Of a stretch of DNA of 47,341 bases, positions 24,978 through 34,069 are shown in pieces. This DNA comes from CAZUXY01 sp964624235 (lineage in GTDB: Bacteria > Spirochaetota > UBA4802 > UBA5368). A program made the position numbers and the translations under genes. The number at the start of each line of letters is the position of its first letter. Within the stretch, counting starts at the first letter, position 1. The DNA lies in the NCBI GenBank assembly GCA_964624235.1, contig CAZUXY010000038.1, positions 1 to 47,341 on the forward strand, written 5' to 3'. The notes under the pieces are model-generated. The model was not told the DNA's origin. It ran no database searches and saw nothing but the letters and a program-made list of their open reading frames with translations.

Positions 24978-25891
24978 ACGGATTTTTCGAAAACGGTTTT
25001 CTCTTCAGCGAGGAAACCCTCAATCAGGTGCACCTGTTCTGGGGGAGAGGACTGGACTGGTTCATGGTAGCGGTTACCACAATGGGCAATGAAATATTCT
25101 ATACGATCTTCATACCCGTACTTTACTGGTGCTACAACAAGGGTCTTGCCGTCAGGGCCGGAGGGGCTTTCCTGATCGGAGTCACGGTGAACAGCGCCCT
25201 GAAAGACTTATTCAACAATCCAAGACCTGATCCAGGCAAACTGGCGCCGGGCATCAGCGAACTCAACATCCGTTATATTCCTAAAGACAGCCCCGGGTTT
25301 CCCAGCGGTCACGCACAGGACGCAGTGGCATTCTGGGGGGCGTTCGCCTATTACCTTAGAACCGGCAGGGTTTTCATGATTTCGGCGGTGATTATTCTTC
25401 TGATTGCATATTCAAGGTTATACCTCGGCGTTCATCACATGGGAGACGTTATCGGAGGGCTGGTGTTCGGTTGTCTGGTGCTGATCATCTATATACTGGC
25501 GGTCGCCTGGATAGAAAAAAACCTTACCCTTTTGCATCAGGCCGCCCTGATAGCGATCGTCCTTATACTCCCTTATCTGGTTTTCAGGATCATTCATGTG
25601 TACGACGCCGAAAAAACCCTGGGGATACTGTCAGGATTCATGGTGGGGGTTATTCTGGAAAAGGACCGTCTGGAATTCCTGCCGAAAAGCGGCGTCATAC
25701 CCACTGTCATAAAGTTGATTATAGGGTTCAGCGGTGTTTTTATTATCAAGTCTGGATTAAAGGCCCTGCTCCCTGCTCTTCCGGTTGCTGATTTTTTCCG
25801 TTACTGGCTTATGGGTATCTGGATCACCCTGTTCGCGCCTCTGGTTTTTACCCGGATACCGTCGCTGGCAGGTAAAATCGAAGAACGCTGA
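24974..25891 (+). CDS. PAP2-family membrane phosphatase
   Basis: 305 aa integral membrane protein with about six to eight hydrophobic segments. The three phosphatase motifs are present: 'KDLFNNPRP' (K-x6-RP), 'FPSGHAQDA' (PSGH) and 'SRLYLGVHHMGDVIGG' (SR-x5-H-x3-D). The active site lies near the first half; the second half is four further membrane segments of unknown role. Relatives remove phosphate from undecaprenyl pyrophosphate, phosphatidate or sphingolipid phosphates at the outer face of the inner membrane. ATG 24974 overlaps the ROK stop and is preceded by GGAGG at eight bases. Confidence 0.9.
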   Translation: MNGFFENGFLFSEETLNQVHLFWGRGLDWFMVAVTTMGNEIFYTIFIPVLYWCYNKGLAVRAGGAFLIGVTVNSALKDLFNNPRPDPGKLAPGISELNIRYIPKDSPGFPSGHAQDAVAFWGAFAYYLRTGRVFMISAVIILLIAYSRLYLGVHHMGDVIGGLVFGCLVLIIYILAVAWIEKNLTLLHQAALIAIVLILPYLVFRIIHVYDAEKTLGILSGFMVGVILEKDRLEFLPKSGVIPTVIKLIIGFSGVFIIKSGLKALLPALPVADFFRYWLMGIWITLFAPLVFTRIPSLAGKIEER

Positions 25892-26201
25892 CACCGTTAT
25901 TGAGGATCAGCACTGTCGAACATCAGTATATTGTTTCCTTTACCACAATCATGAAAACCGTGAGTGAGACATTTATATGCATGGAACACTCCCGCTCCCT
26001 TGCGATATCCCGGGAAGCCGTTGATTCCGGATCGAGGTTTACTTTACATATTTTTCCTTGACATTTGGAACGGCTGTATCCACTTTTATCTCCTATTTCA
26101 GGTTGATCATCCTGTTTTCCGCGAACAAGACCGCTTGATAAGGTTTGAGTTCCGTCCTTACCCGGTGGATTCGGATATTCAATACACAAGTGAGCACCGC
26201 C
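25892..26201. other. 310-bp gap upstream of pheS
   Basis: A TTGACA at 26058-26063 is the only good -35-like box; the region 17 bp downstream has no clear -10. I do not see a T-box specifier structure or a Phe-codon leader peptide followed by a terminator. No small ORF with a ribosome site was found. Confidence 0.3.
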
Positions 26202-27233
26202 ATGGAAGCAAAACTTGAAGCTATTTATACATCGACTGAAAAAGAGATCTCAGCGAGCTCGGCCCTTGAAGAACTCGAGTCCATTCGGGTAAGGGTACTG
26301 GGACGCAAGGGGGAACTCACCCAGATACTCCGATCGCTGGGTTCCGCATCCCCGGAGGAAAGGGCTCGTATTGGACAAAAGTCCAACGAAGTCAAGGACC
26401 GTATCGAGGAACTGCTTGAAAAACAGCGCAGCGTACTTCTGGAATCACGGATTAATCACCAGATCGAGGAGGAATGGATCGATGTAACCCTTTCCCCGAA
26501 AGAGTGCACACGTCCGCTGATACGCGGCCATCTGCATCCTCTTTCGATGATACAGTATGAAATAGAAGACATCCTCACTTCCATGGGATTCGCCATTCTG
26601 GACGGACCCGAGGTGGAAAACGACTATTATAATTTCGAAGCGCTGAACATCCCTCCCCACCATCCCGCACGGGATATGCAGGACACATTCTGGACCGAGG
26701 ACGGGAACCTGTTGAGGACCCAGACTTCGGCAATCCAGATACGCGGCATGGAGCGCATAAAACCGCCGTTCCGTTTCGCCGGACCCGGCCGCGTCTTCCG
26801 CTATGAGGCCACCGATGCCTCCCACGAGCACACCTTTTACCAGATCGAAGGGATGATGGTCGACCGTGAAATATCGGTAGCGCATCTGATCTATGTGATG
26901 AAGCAGGTACTGACCGGGATTTTCAGACGCGAGGTCGAGGTGAGGCTCAGGCCCGCGTATTATCCTTTTGTGGAACCGGGATTCGACCTTGATTTCCGCT
27001 GCATGATCTGCGGAGGAAAAGGTTGTAACGTATGTAAATATGTGGGCTGGATCGAGTTTCTGGGCTGCGGCCTGGTTCATCCCAATGTATTGCTCAAGGG
27101 AGGAATCGATCCCGGGCAATGGTCCGGCTTCGCATTCGGAATGGGGCTCAACCGCCTTATCATGATGCAGTACGGCATCAACGATATACGTCATTTTCAG
27201 AGCGGCGACCTCAGATTTGTGTATCAATTTTAG
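26202..27233 (+). CDS. pheS: Phenylalanyl-tRNA synthetase alpha subunit
   Basis: 343 aa, the standard bacterial length from ATG 26202; the frame is open upstream but adds nonsense. The N-terminal helical coiled coil that binds tRNA ('MEAKLEAIYTSTEKE', 'VRVLGRKGELTQILRSLG') is followed by the class-II core. Motif 2 is 'FRFAGPGRVFRYEATDASHE' and the region 'FYQIEGMMVD' follows. Motif 3 is 'GFAFGMGLNRLIMM' near the C-terminus. The enzyme charges tRNA-Phe as an alpha2-beta2 tetramer with the next gene, 15 bp downstream. Confidence 0.98.
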   Translation: MEAKLEAIYTSTEKEISASSALEELESIRVRVLGRKGELTQILRSLGSASPEERARIGQKSNEVKDRIEELLEKQRSVLLESRINHQIEEEWIDVTLSPKECTRPLIRGHLHPLSMIQYEIEDILTSMGFAILDGPEVENDYYNFEALNIPPHHPARDMQDTFWTEDGNLLRTQTSAIQIRGMERIKPPFRFAGPGRVFRYEATDASHEHTFYQIEGMMVDREISVAHLIYVMKQVLTGIFRREVEVRLRPAYYPFVEPGFDLDFRCMICGGKGCNVCKYVGWIEFLGCGLVHPNVLLKGGIDPGQWSGFAFGMGLNRLIMMQYGINDIRHFQSGDLRFVYQF

Positions 27234-27248
27234 CAACGGAGGGACGCT

Positions 27249-29645
27249 ATGTGGTTATCCCTTAACATACTTTCAAAAATGGTCGACACCAGCGGACTGG
27301 ATCCCGAAGACCTCGCAATGCGTCTTACAATGTCCACCGCCGAGATCGAAACCGTAAAACGGATGAACCCGTTCCTGGAAAACGTCATTACGGTTAAACT
27401 GCTTAACGTTTCCCCGCATCCCAATGCCGATAAGCTTACAATCTGTGATTGCGACGCCGGCACTGAAAAACTCAGGGTGGTATGCGGCGCGCCCAACCAC
27501 AAAACCGGCGATATCACGGCACTGGCCCTGGTCGGGACCAGATTCAATGAAGACTTCACGGTAAAAAAGACGAAAATCCGGGGTGAGGAGTCATCCGGAA
27601 TGCTCTGTTCAGAAAGGGAACTGGGCCTTTCCGACGACCATACCGGGATAATGATACTTCCGGCGGACACAAAAATCGGTATGCCGCTGTCGACGCTGTT
27701 CCCTCACTGGGTGGACACTCTCTTTGAAATCGACAACAAAACCATCACCCACAGGCCGGACCTCTGGAGCCACATGGGTTTTGCGCGTGAGATCGCCGCA
27801 TTATACGGCCGCGCCTTCAAATCTCCGGTAGACTATGGTTTACTGGAGACGGTAACCGCTCCCTCAAATTTCAGGGTTACGATTAAAAACCCCGAGGGGG
27901 CCCCTCGATACTGCGGTCTGGCCATGAAAAACATAGTGATAGCCGAATCACCTCAGTGGCTCAAGGCGGCGGTCACCGCGATCGGCATGCGTCCCATCAA
28001 CAATATAGTGGATATCACCAATTATGTAATGTCTGAAATAGGCGAACCCATGCATGCCTTTGACCGCAAAAAACTGAGGGGTGACGAGATTATCGTACGA
28101 TACGCCGAAAACGGCGAAAAGATCACCACCCTGGACGGGCAGGAACATACATTGATTGCCGAAGACGTGGTCATCGCCGATGCGGGTGGCGCCATAGCCC
28201 TGGCGGGAGTGATGGGCGGCGGCAACAGTGAAATCGAAAATGATACCGGCAGCATCATACTGGAGGCCGCGAATTTCAATCCTGTCAATATTCGAAAGAC
28301 CGCGGCCCGCTATACCCTGCGCACCGAAGCGGCGATAAGGTTTGAAAAGGCAATGGATCCCGAGATATGTCATGCGGCCATACTCAGATGTTATGAACTG
28401 ATCAGGGAAATCATTCCCGGCGCCGAGGCCGATGGCGCCCTGGTGGACACCTACGCGGTCAGGTTCCTTCCCGTCACGGTCAAAACCACCACCGACTTCA
28501 TCAGGAAAAAACTCGGAGAACCATTGCCCGATGAAAAAATAATCACCATACTTTCTTCACTTGAATTCGATGTGAAATCGAGCGGCGGCGCGTTGACCAT
28601 CGGCGTCCCTACATTCCGGGCGACCAAAGACATCTCTATCCCTGACGATATCGTCGAGGAGGTGGGACGAATCAACCGTTTCGATAACATAAGCCCCAAG
28701 CCCCCGATGGTGGCCTGCACCCCCCCTGAGGAAAACAGAAACCGCCGCTTAGAACGGCGAATAAAGACCATCCTCTGCAGGGACTTTAATCTCTCCGAGG
28801 TATATAATTACTCGTTCATGGGCGAGGAATACCTGAACAGGCTCGGCATCAACGAGGATAAAGAACTGCATCTGAAAAATCCGTTGTCCAGGGACCTGGA
28901 CCGGCTGCGTCGTTCCATGATTCCTTATCTTATAAAGAACATGGAACTTAACCAGCGATACCAGGATTACTTCAGGATTTTCGAATACGGACGTGTATAC
29001 CTTAAAAAAGATCGCAAATCGAAAGAACTGGCCCGTGAAAATTTCAGGGTCGCCGGCGCTGTCTTCGCCCGCAAATCACCGGAACCTCTGTTTTATGACG
29101 CAAAAGACATTGTGGAGGGCCTGCTCAATCAACTCGGCATAAAAAACTTCAGCATGGACCCGGCCGGCGGAACACTACCCCCTTATATCCATCCAGGCAG
29201 GTCCGTCTCGGTGCTGGTGGACAAAAAACACGCCGGTTGGATTTTCGAGCTGCATCCAAAGGTCCGGGAGGATTTCGAATTGAAAGGCAGCATTGCTATG
29301 TTCGATCTGGACGCGGACCTGCTCTCTGACGCCGAAGTGAATCCGCATGCCTTCAGGGAACTGCAGAAATTCCCTGAGGTTCCTTTTGAGATATCAGTGG
29401 TAACCGATAAAAAGGTCTATGCCGGCACGATAGAAAATATACTGCGAAAAAGCGGTAAGGAGCATGTCAAATCAACCGAAGTTGTGTCGGTTTATGAGGG
29501 AGATCCCATCCCGGCGGGAAAGAAATCAATTTCTTTTCGAATCATTTTCGCCGACCCGGAACGCACCCTCGGCCCAGAAGAAATTGAAAACCTTCAGAAA
29601 AAAGTCATCGCCGATCTGGATAAAAAGGGATTCAAGCTCCGGTGA
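27249..29645 (+). CDS. pheT: Phenylalanyl-tRNA synthetase beta subunit
   Basis: 798 aa, full bacterial length. Domains in order: B1 with the tRNA-binding EMAP/OB insert (about residues 38-150; 'ISPHPNADKL'-like sequence reads 'VSPHPNADKLTICD'), the B3/B4 editing region (200-380; 'NIVDITNYVM', 'GEPMHAFD'), B5 (about 400-480), the inactive catalytic-like core, and the FDX-ACB anticodon domain at the end (about 705-798; 'KFPEVPFEISVV'). The ribosome site is GGAGG before ATG 27249. It works with PheS. No frameshift or truncation is seen. Confidence 0.98.
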   Translation: MWLSLNILSKMVDTSGLDPEDLAMRLTMSTAEIETVKRMNPFLENVITVKLLNVSPHPNADKLTICDCDAGTEKLRVVCGAPNHKTGDITALALVGTRFNEDFTVKKTKIRGEESSGMLCSERELGLSDDHTGIMILPADTKIGMPLSTLFPHWVDTLFEIDNKTITHRPDLWSHMGFAREIAALYGRAFKSPVDYGLLETVTAPSNFRVTIKNPEGAPRYCGLAMKNIVIAESPQWLKAAVTAIGMRPINNIVDITNYVMSEIGEPMHAFDRKKLRGDEIIVRYAENGEKITTLDGQEHTLIAEDVVIADAGGAIALAGVMGGGNSEIENDTGSIILEAANFNPVNIRKTAARYTLRTEAAIRFEKAMDPEICHAAILRCYELIREIIPGAEADGALVDTYAVRFLPVTVKTTTDFIRKKLGEPLPDEKIITILSSLEFDVKSSGGALTIGVPTFRATKDISIPDDIVEEVGRINRFDNISPKPPMVACTPPEENRNRRLERRIKTILCRDFNLSEVYNYSFMGEEYLNRLGINEDKELHLKNPLSRDLDRLRRSMIPYLIKNMELNQRYQDYFRIFEYGRVYLKKDRKSKELARENFRVAGAVFARKSPEPLFYDAKDIVEGLLNQLGIKNFSMDPAGGTLPPYIHPGRSVSVLVDKKHAGWIFELHPKVREDFELKGSIAMFDLDADLLSDAEVNPHAFRELQKFPEVPFEISVVTDKKVYAGTIENILRKSGKEHVKSTEVVSVYEGDPIPAGKKSISFRIIFADPERTLGPEEIENLQKKVIADLDKKGFKLR

Positions 29646-29676
29646 GGGGGAACCGGTGTTGTTACAGCATTTATCT

Positions 29677-30225
29677 TTACCCGCGGGATTTCCGGTTCAG
29701 GTGTAATTCAAGATAGGATTTCTTTTCGAAATGCTCCAGGCCGATGCGCGCGGCGAGTTCGAATAATTTATCTTCACCGGCTTCTTTGTCGGTTCCCAGA
29801 ATCTCCAGCTCTATAAAGCTGCCCAATCCATCGACCTCATCAAGGCAGATTGCCACATCATCGAGTTTATATAATTCCCTTGTTTTCGAAACGACACCTG
29901 CTTTTGTAAACCCAAGCAGGAGCAGCACCTCTTCCATTGAGTACCCGTCGGGGAGCACCAGTTCCTTTTCATGGCGCGTTTTGGACCGGCCGCTCAGTTT
30001 CGGTCCCTTGTAGGTGAGTTTCGCCGATTCCCCTTCCCTTCTTATACGCAACGCCTCATCGGTAACGTTAAAATCACGCACCGGGTGGTTGAAATAGGTG
30101 TCGGTTTCATGCAGTGTTCCCGCATATATGCCCCCGAGTCCCTTTATTGCTTTCCCGGCATCGATTAAATCATCGCAATACGCTTTAATTTCAATTTCCA
30201 GAATATGTGCGGCTTTACCGGACAT
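29677..30225 (-). CDS. CYTH-domain protein (class IV adenylate cyclase / thiamine-triphosphatase-like)
   Basis: 182 aa. The ExExK signature reads 'ILEIEIKAYC' near the N-terminus. Further triphosphate-tunnel residues follow in 'LRIRREGE', 'KLTYKGPK', 'RHEKELVL', 'ICLDEVDGLGSFIELEI' and the closing 'KKSYLELHL'. The CYTH tunnel fold binds triphosphates with Mg2+. Members are adenylate cyclases (CyaB type), thiamine triphosphatases or inorganic tripolyphosphatases, and sequence alone does not choose between them. The ATG directly follows the stop of the GerMN gene (TGAATG), so the two are translationally coupled. It converges with pheT. Confidence 0.9.
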   Translation of the reverse strand: MSGKAAHILEIEIKAYCDDLIDAGKAIKGLGGIYAGTLHETDTYFNHPVRDFNVTDEALRIRREGESAKLTYKGPKLSGRSKTRHEKELVLPDGYSMEEVLLLLGFTKAGVVSKTRELYKLDDVAICLDEVDGLGSFIELEILGTDKEAGEDKLFELAARIGLEHFEKKSYLELHLNRKSRG

Positions 30226-31011
30226 TCAGTGCCTCTGGCGCGTGACGGGGTTGCTCAGGGAGAGTCCGTCGCTGCCGATTGTAGTGCGTGTTTTACCGTT
30301 GATCTGAATGATAATTCCCCTCACACCTGGAAACTGTGTTGCCGTGTATACTATCTGGTCGACACGGCTGAGTATGATCGTGCCGTTTGCGTTTTTCTCA
30401 ACCGCTTCATTGAAATTTATAACGGCTACGCCGTTTCTAACCGCCACACTGCGAATTTTCACATCTGCCGGAATGGCGGTCAGAAGTCCTCTCTTTTTAT
30501 CCTGTGCCGTAGGTCCTTTGACCAGTTCTTCGAGCGCGGCCTGAACCTGGTCTTCGGCTTTTATTCTGCGGTTGACCGCGCGCAGGCTCATTTTTTCCGT
30601 TTTTTCATTAAAATGAACAAGATAGATTTTAATTTCTTTTTCCGGTATCAGCTTCTCGCCCGTTTTTTTGTCATGATCTTTATCGATTTTTCCCTGACCC
30701 GGTTCCTCCCTTACACTTACCTCTTTGCGTTCCGCATTGTCCTTGTTCATGATATTTTTCAACGATGCTGGTTTCCGGTTTCCCGGTTTACCCGAAAAAT
30801 AAAGATTCGTCGCCAGTACCACCACCGCTGTACCCAGGCCCAATATCGCAAGCGCGGCAATCGCGTTTCTTCCACCTGAAGCATGAGGGGTTACTGTACC
30901 AATACGGGCGGCCGATGTTTTACCTGCCCTGCCCCTGGTGGAGTTTGTTTTTTTCGGAGACGGTCTCTTTTTGCCTGAGCCGGCTTTTTTCCCTTTGTCT
31001 GATCCGGGCAT
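30226..31011 (-). CDS. Membrane-anchored GerMN-domain protein
   Basis: 261 aa. Residues 1-47 are a basic, Lys/Gly/Ser-rich cytoplasmic tail. One membrane segment ('AIAALAILGLGTAVVVLATN') spans about 49-70. A charged linker leads to the GerMN domain (about 125-255). Visible features are 'EIKIYLVHFNEKTEKM', 'AALEELVKGPTAQ', 'LLTAIPADVKIRSVAVRNG', 'VAVINFNEAV' and 'VYTATQFPGVRGIIIQINGK'. GerMN domains occur in Bacillus germination protein GerM and in many envelope proteins, where the role is mostly unknown. The domain should face the periplasm. Coupled to the CYTH gene. The start ATG has a weak GGTG site. Confidence 0.85.
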   Translation of the reverse strand: MPGSDKGKKAGSGKKRPSPKKTNSTRGRAGKTSAARIGTVTPHASGGRNAIAALAILGLGTAVVVLATNLYFSGKPGNRKPASLKNIMNKDNAERKEVSVREEPGQGKIDKDHDKKTGEKLIPEKEIKIYLVHFNEKTEKMSLRAVNRRIKAEDQVQAALEELVKGPTAQDKKRGLLTAIPADVKIRSVAVRNGVAVINFNEAVEKNANGTIILSRVDQIVYTATQFPGVRGIIIQINGKTRTTIGSDGLSLSNPVTRQRH

Positions 31012-31201
31012 ATTACACCCATACCACGCTATGTTCGGTTTTGTGTTACAGCTATAATGTCGGTTCTCAGTCTTTTACTAAACAGCATGAAATCAACAAT
31101 AATTTTTCATTCAGACTATTATTCGTTTTATTGTGCTTTTCGTAAAAGGATTGAACTGTTCTTTAATTCTGAATACCCGGTTCAAAACCACGAGATAGAT
31201 A

Positions 31202-31228
31202 AACCATTACAAATGATGAATAATGGTT
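31202..31228. promoter_or_regulatory. 8-bp perfect inverted repeat upstream of the HEAT gene promoter
   Basis: AACCATTA (31202-31209) and TAATGGTT (31221-31228) are exact reverse complements with an 11-bp spacer, ending directly before the -35 box at 31234. The centre-to-centre distance is near two helical turns, as in dimeric repressor sites. No regulator is assigned. Confidence 0.45.
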
Positions 31229-31233
31229 GACAT

Positions 31234-31262
31234 TTGACTCTTCAATTCAGAATGAATATAAA
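31234..31262 (+). promoter_or_regulatory. Sigma70-type promoter for the HEAT-repeat gene
   Basis: TTGACT (31234-31239), 17-bp spacer, TATAAA (31257-31262). Start of transcription is expected near 31269, leaving a leader of about 40 bases. A second TTGACA at 31227 overlaps the inverted repeat but lies at a poorer distance from the -10. Confidence 0.6.
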
Positions 31263-31307
31263 AATACCTAATAGCAACGGTTAATAACCGGGGGTTACGG
31301 ATCTGTT

Positions 31308-32726
31308 ATGCCGGATCCATTATCCACACGAGAAGATCTCATCAGCGCCCTGTTGGGTGACGATGTAACAAAGTCCAACGAAGCGGCCAGAACCATTGCC
31401 GATCTGGGTGAGGAGTCTATTCCACGGCTTCTTGATTTTCTGGATAAAGGGGACCAGTCGCTTCGGGAAACCATTTCATGGATCCTGGTGGAAATAGGCA
31501 GTCCGTCCGTACCCGTTCTGACCGATACATTGCAAAACGGAACCCCGACACAGAAGATCATTGCGGCCGAAGTACTGGGTAACCTTGCCGACGCCAGGTC
31601 TGTGAATGCACTTATTGAGGCCTTAAGGGAAGAATCCGTGGATTTAAGGGAAACCGCGGCCTGGGCCCTGGTACAGATAGGAGGACCCGTAATCCCCAGC
31701 GTTATGGAGTTTATACAGAACGAAAGTTCCTACTTTCGCAAAACCGCCATGTGGGTGCTCTCCGGTATAGGTGAATCATCCGTTTCTGCGCTGATCGAAT
31801 CGCTGCAAACAGGTAAGAGCCGGCAAAACAGACTGATTATCGAAACACTGTCGGATATGGGTGACAGCGGGCTTGAGGCTCTTACCGCCCTGCTGACCCA
31901 TGAGGACAACGAGATTCGGCTTCATGCGGTCAAGGCGATGGGAAGCCTTATATCCCCGGAGTCCATTGATCTGCTCTTACCCCTCCTTCAAGACCACGAC
32001 CGTGATGTGAGAAAGGAGTGCATACAATCCATCGCGGAGATGGGCCCGCAGGTCTTTTCAACTCTTTTCGATTCAATTATTGACGACGACAGCCTGTTAT
32101 TGGACAGTATCTTCATGGTCTTCTGCTCCATGGGACCCGATGCGGCGGATTTCCTGGCCGGCAGACTGGAAGGTGCTGCCGCTGAGATTCGCAGGAGGAT
32201 CGTCAGGGTGCTGGGGATCATCAAAAGCCCTCATACCGTTGATATACTCACTGGTCTGTTAAAAGATGCCGACGCCAATGTAAAGGATATAGCCGCCTGG
32301 GCACTGGGGGAAACAGGCGATCATCGTGCGATCCCCTCCCTCATTGAATCAATTCAGGACAGTTCAATGGGAAAGAATTTTTCACTCGCCGCATGGGCGC
32401 TGGGAAAGTTATACGCGTATGAGTCCATTGATCCGCTGATAGGCTTATTAAAAAGTTCGGAACCTGCCGTACGATGGAAGGCCGCCCTCGCCCTGGGACT
32501 GCTTAAAGACCCTCGATCCACGGCGGCGCTGATTGAATGTCTGAAAGACCCTGATCCCGAGGTAAAAAGAAGAGTTATCTCAAGCCTGGGCGATTCGGGT
32601 GATACCGCATCCATCCAGCCTTTAAAAGAACTGCTGCTTACCGAAGATGTCACATTCCAGTCCGCGGTAAAGGAAGCCATTAAACGTTTGAAAAGCGGCG
32701 CCTCGGGAAAACCGGACCGGCCCTGA
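31308..32726 (+). CDS. HEAT-repeat (PBS-lyase type) scaffold protein
   Basis: 472 aa built almost wholly of repeats of about 30 residues with the pattern 'D-x-R-x-x-A-A-x-A-L-G-x-I/L'. Examples are 'SLRETISWILVEIGSPSVP', 'DLRETAAWALVQIGGPVIP', 'NVKDIAAWALGETGDHRAI' and 'AVRWKAALALGLLKDPRST'. I count about 13-14 repeats. No signal peptide or catalytic motif. Such solenoids bind partner proteins; the spirochaetes have many. ATG 31308 has only a weak ribosome site. The small 62-aa gene follows by 24 bp and probably shares the transcript. Confidence 0.88.
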   Translation: MPDPLSTREDLISALLGDDVTKSNEAARTIADLGEESIPRLLDFLDKGDQSLRETISWILVEIGSPSVPVLTDTLQNGTPTQKIIAAEVLGNLADARSVNALIEALREESVDLRETAAWALVQIGGPVIPSVMEFIQNESSYFRKTAMWVLSGIGESSVSALIESLQTGKSRQNRLIIETLSDMGDSGLEALTALLTHEDNEIRLHAVKAMGSLISPESIDLLLPLLQDHDRDVRKECIQSIAEMGPQVFSTLFDSIIDDDSLLLDSIFMVFCSMGPDAADFLAGRLEGAAAEIRRRIVRVLGIIKSPHTVDILTGLLKDADANVKDIAAWALGETGDHRAIPSLIESIQDSSMGKNFSLAAWALGKLYAYESIDPLIGLLKSSEPAVRWKAALALGLLKDPRSTAALIECLKDPDPEVKRRVISSLGDSGDTASIQPLKELLLTEDVTFQSAVKEAIKRLKSGASGKPDRP

Positions 32727-32750
32727 CGGTAAAAGTGATGAAGGCGTAAT

Positions 32751-32939
32751 ATGAAAAAAATCATGCTCTATACCATGGAAAGTCTTGAGTTTTCGGGTTT
32801 TATAATTACCGATGGCACCAACTGGGAATACAGAGAGGTATCAAACCCGCACCTGATTGATACCACAAGGGGAATGCCTTTGGCTGCCGTTCTCCCCAAT
32901 CTCGCCTGTTTCGGGCTGGTTTATGACATCATTGAATAA
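32751..32939 (+). CDS. Small conserved-looking hypothetical protein (62 aa)
   Basis: It begins 'MKKIMLYTMESLEFSG' and ends 'LACFGLVYDIIE'. It is mixed alpha/beta in character with no signal peptide. A GAAGG site lies about six bases before ATG 32751, and the frame starts 24 bp after the HEAT gene. Codon use resembles the neighbours. I do not recognise a family. Its position suggests co-expression with the HEAT-repeat protein, possibly as a partner, but this is inference. Confidence 0.6.
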   Translation: MKKIMLYTMESLEFSGFIITDGTNWEYREVSNPHLIDTTRGMPLAAVLPNLACFGLVYDIIE

Positions 32940-33006
32940 TTCTGAAATCATTTCCCTGGTAAAACTGATATGATTTGATACGGGATTATTAATTTCCATA
33001 ATTCTA

Positions 33007-33035
33007 TTGACATTTTATAAAGCAGGGAATACGTT
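33007..33035 (+). promoter_or_regulatory. Candidate promoter for the unknown 290-aa gene
   Basis: TTGACA (33007-33012), 17-bp spacer, TACGTT (33030-33035). Two copies of TTTTATAA lie in the spacer and just after the -10. The element is 130 bp before the proposed ATG. Confidence 0.4.
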
Positions 33036-33167
33036 TTATAAGCAAAAGGGAACAACGTATATTTGCATATTCAAGATCCTCATCGCCCGGGGTATCATTG
33101 CGGATTCAACCGGTTCCTTACAGCATCCGCGAAATATTATAAAGCAATCAGTCGCAGAGAAATAATT

Positions 33168-34040
33168 ATGCCCGATGACAAGAAAAAAGTAGAAGACGTT
33201 AATCTGGATTTTTTTGATATGAATGTTGATCTTGAAAATCCTTTTGCCGAAGAAGTAAAAGAATCCCGGCCGAGCACTCCTCTGTCTCCTGAACAGAAAG
33301 CCGAGCGGAGAGACGAAAAACCCGCAAAGGAGCCTGAACCCAAGAGAAGAAGCTCAAAAGATTTCAACCCTGACATGGATATGCTTTTGCTTACGGCCCA
33401 GTCGGCTATGATTATAGAGGGAATGAAATCATACACACGAGGCGACTTTTCGTCCAATACCCTTCCCGTGTACTCCGAGGCGTTAAAAGGGGTGTCGCTG
33501 TACATCAAAATACTTGATCGCAATCCCAACAACTATAATAAGTTAAAAGGACTTATAGACTCAGACATCGACTGTAAGGAAGTGGAGGATATCGCTTTCA
33601 ACCTCTATAGAAAAATCCACAACACCGAACCGGACAGCGACCAGGAAAAACTGTCAGCTTTTGAGAAATTCGAATCACTCTTCAGAGACGCGGTGCACAA
33701 GGCCAGCATCAGCACCTCAATGAAGCTGCTTAAAAAATACATGCTGATGTCCGGCAGTATTGACGAGATCAAGATTAAAGAGCGTTACAACAACGGTTCA
33801 ACGGAACTTGCCGCTGATTTGAAAAATTTCGAACAACACATAAAAATTGCTCACGATCTGCTGCAGAGAGGAAAGGGAGAGATCGCCAAGGGCATGAAGG
33901 GACGTGATCTTAATATTTTTATCATTAAAGCTTCTTATTTGATGTATTTTTATTATAACATGAACGGAAACGATCAGCTCGCGGAGCATTTCGGCCGTAT
34001 ACACAATAATTATAAAAAATATTTTATCATCAGGGATTGA
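33168..34040 (+). CDS. Hypothetical cytoplasmic helical protein (290 aa)
   Basis: Start ATG 33168 ('MPDDKKKVEDVN') has an AGAGA site; the frame opens 35 codons earlier but that part looks non-coding. Residues 1-65 are acidic/basic and probably disordered, with a Pro/Glu/Lys-rich stretch ('EKPAKEPEPKRRSSK'). The rest is amphipathic helices: 'YSEALKGVSLYIKILDRNP', 'SISTSMKLLKKYMLMSG', 'HIKIAHDLLQRGKGEIA'. TPR-like spacing is possible but not clear. No signal peptide, membrane segment or catalytic motif. Function unknown; it converges with hemW-like gene. Confidence 0.8.
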   Translation: MPDDKKKVEDVNLDFFDMNVDLENPFAEEVKESRPSTPLSPEQKAERRDEKPAKEPEPKRRSSKDFNPDMDMLLLTAQSAMIIEGMKSYTRGDFSSNTLPVYSEALKGVSLYIKILDRNPNNYNKLKGLIDSDIDCKEVEDIAFNLYRKIHNTEPDSDQEKLSAFEKFESLFRDAVHKASISTSMKLLKKYMLMSGSIDEIKIKERYNNGSTELAADLKNFEQHIKIAHDLLQRGKGEIAKGMKGRDLNIFIIKASYLMYFYYNMNGNDQLAEHFGRIHNNYKKYFIIRD

Positions 34041-34069
34041 GCGCGTATATTCCGCCCGAATCAGACTTT

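Noticed and set aside
25892..26201. T-box or phenylalanine attenuator before pheS
   Set aside because: No specifier loop, T-box motif or Phe-rich leader peptide with terminator could be seen.
28092..28101. ATCGTACGAT palindrome identical to that before the ROK gene
   Set aside because: It lies inside the pheT coding sequence and is probably fortuitous.
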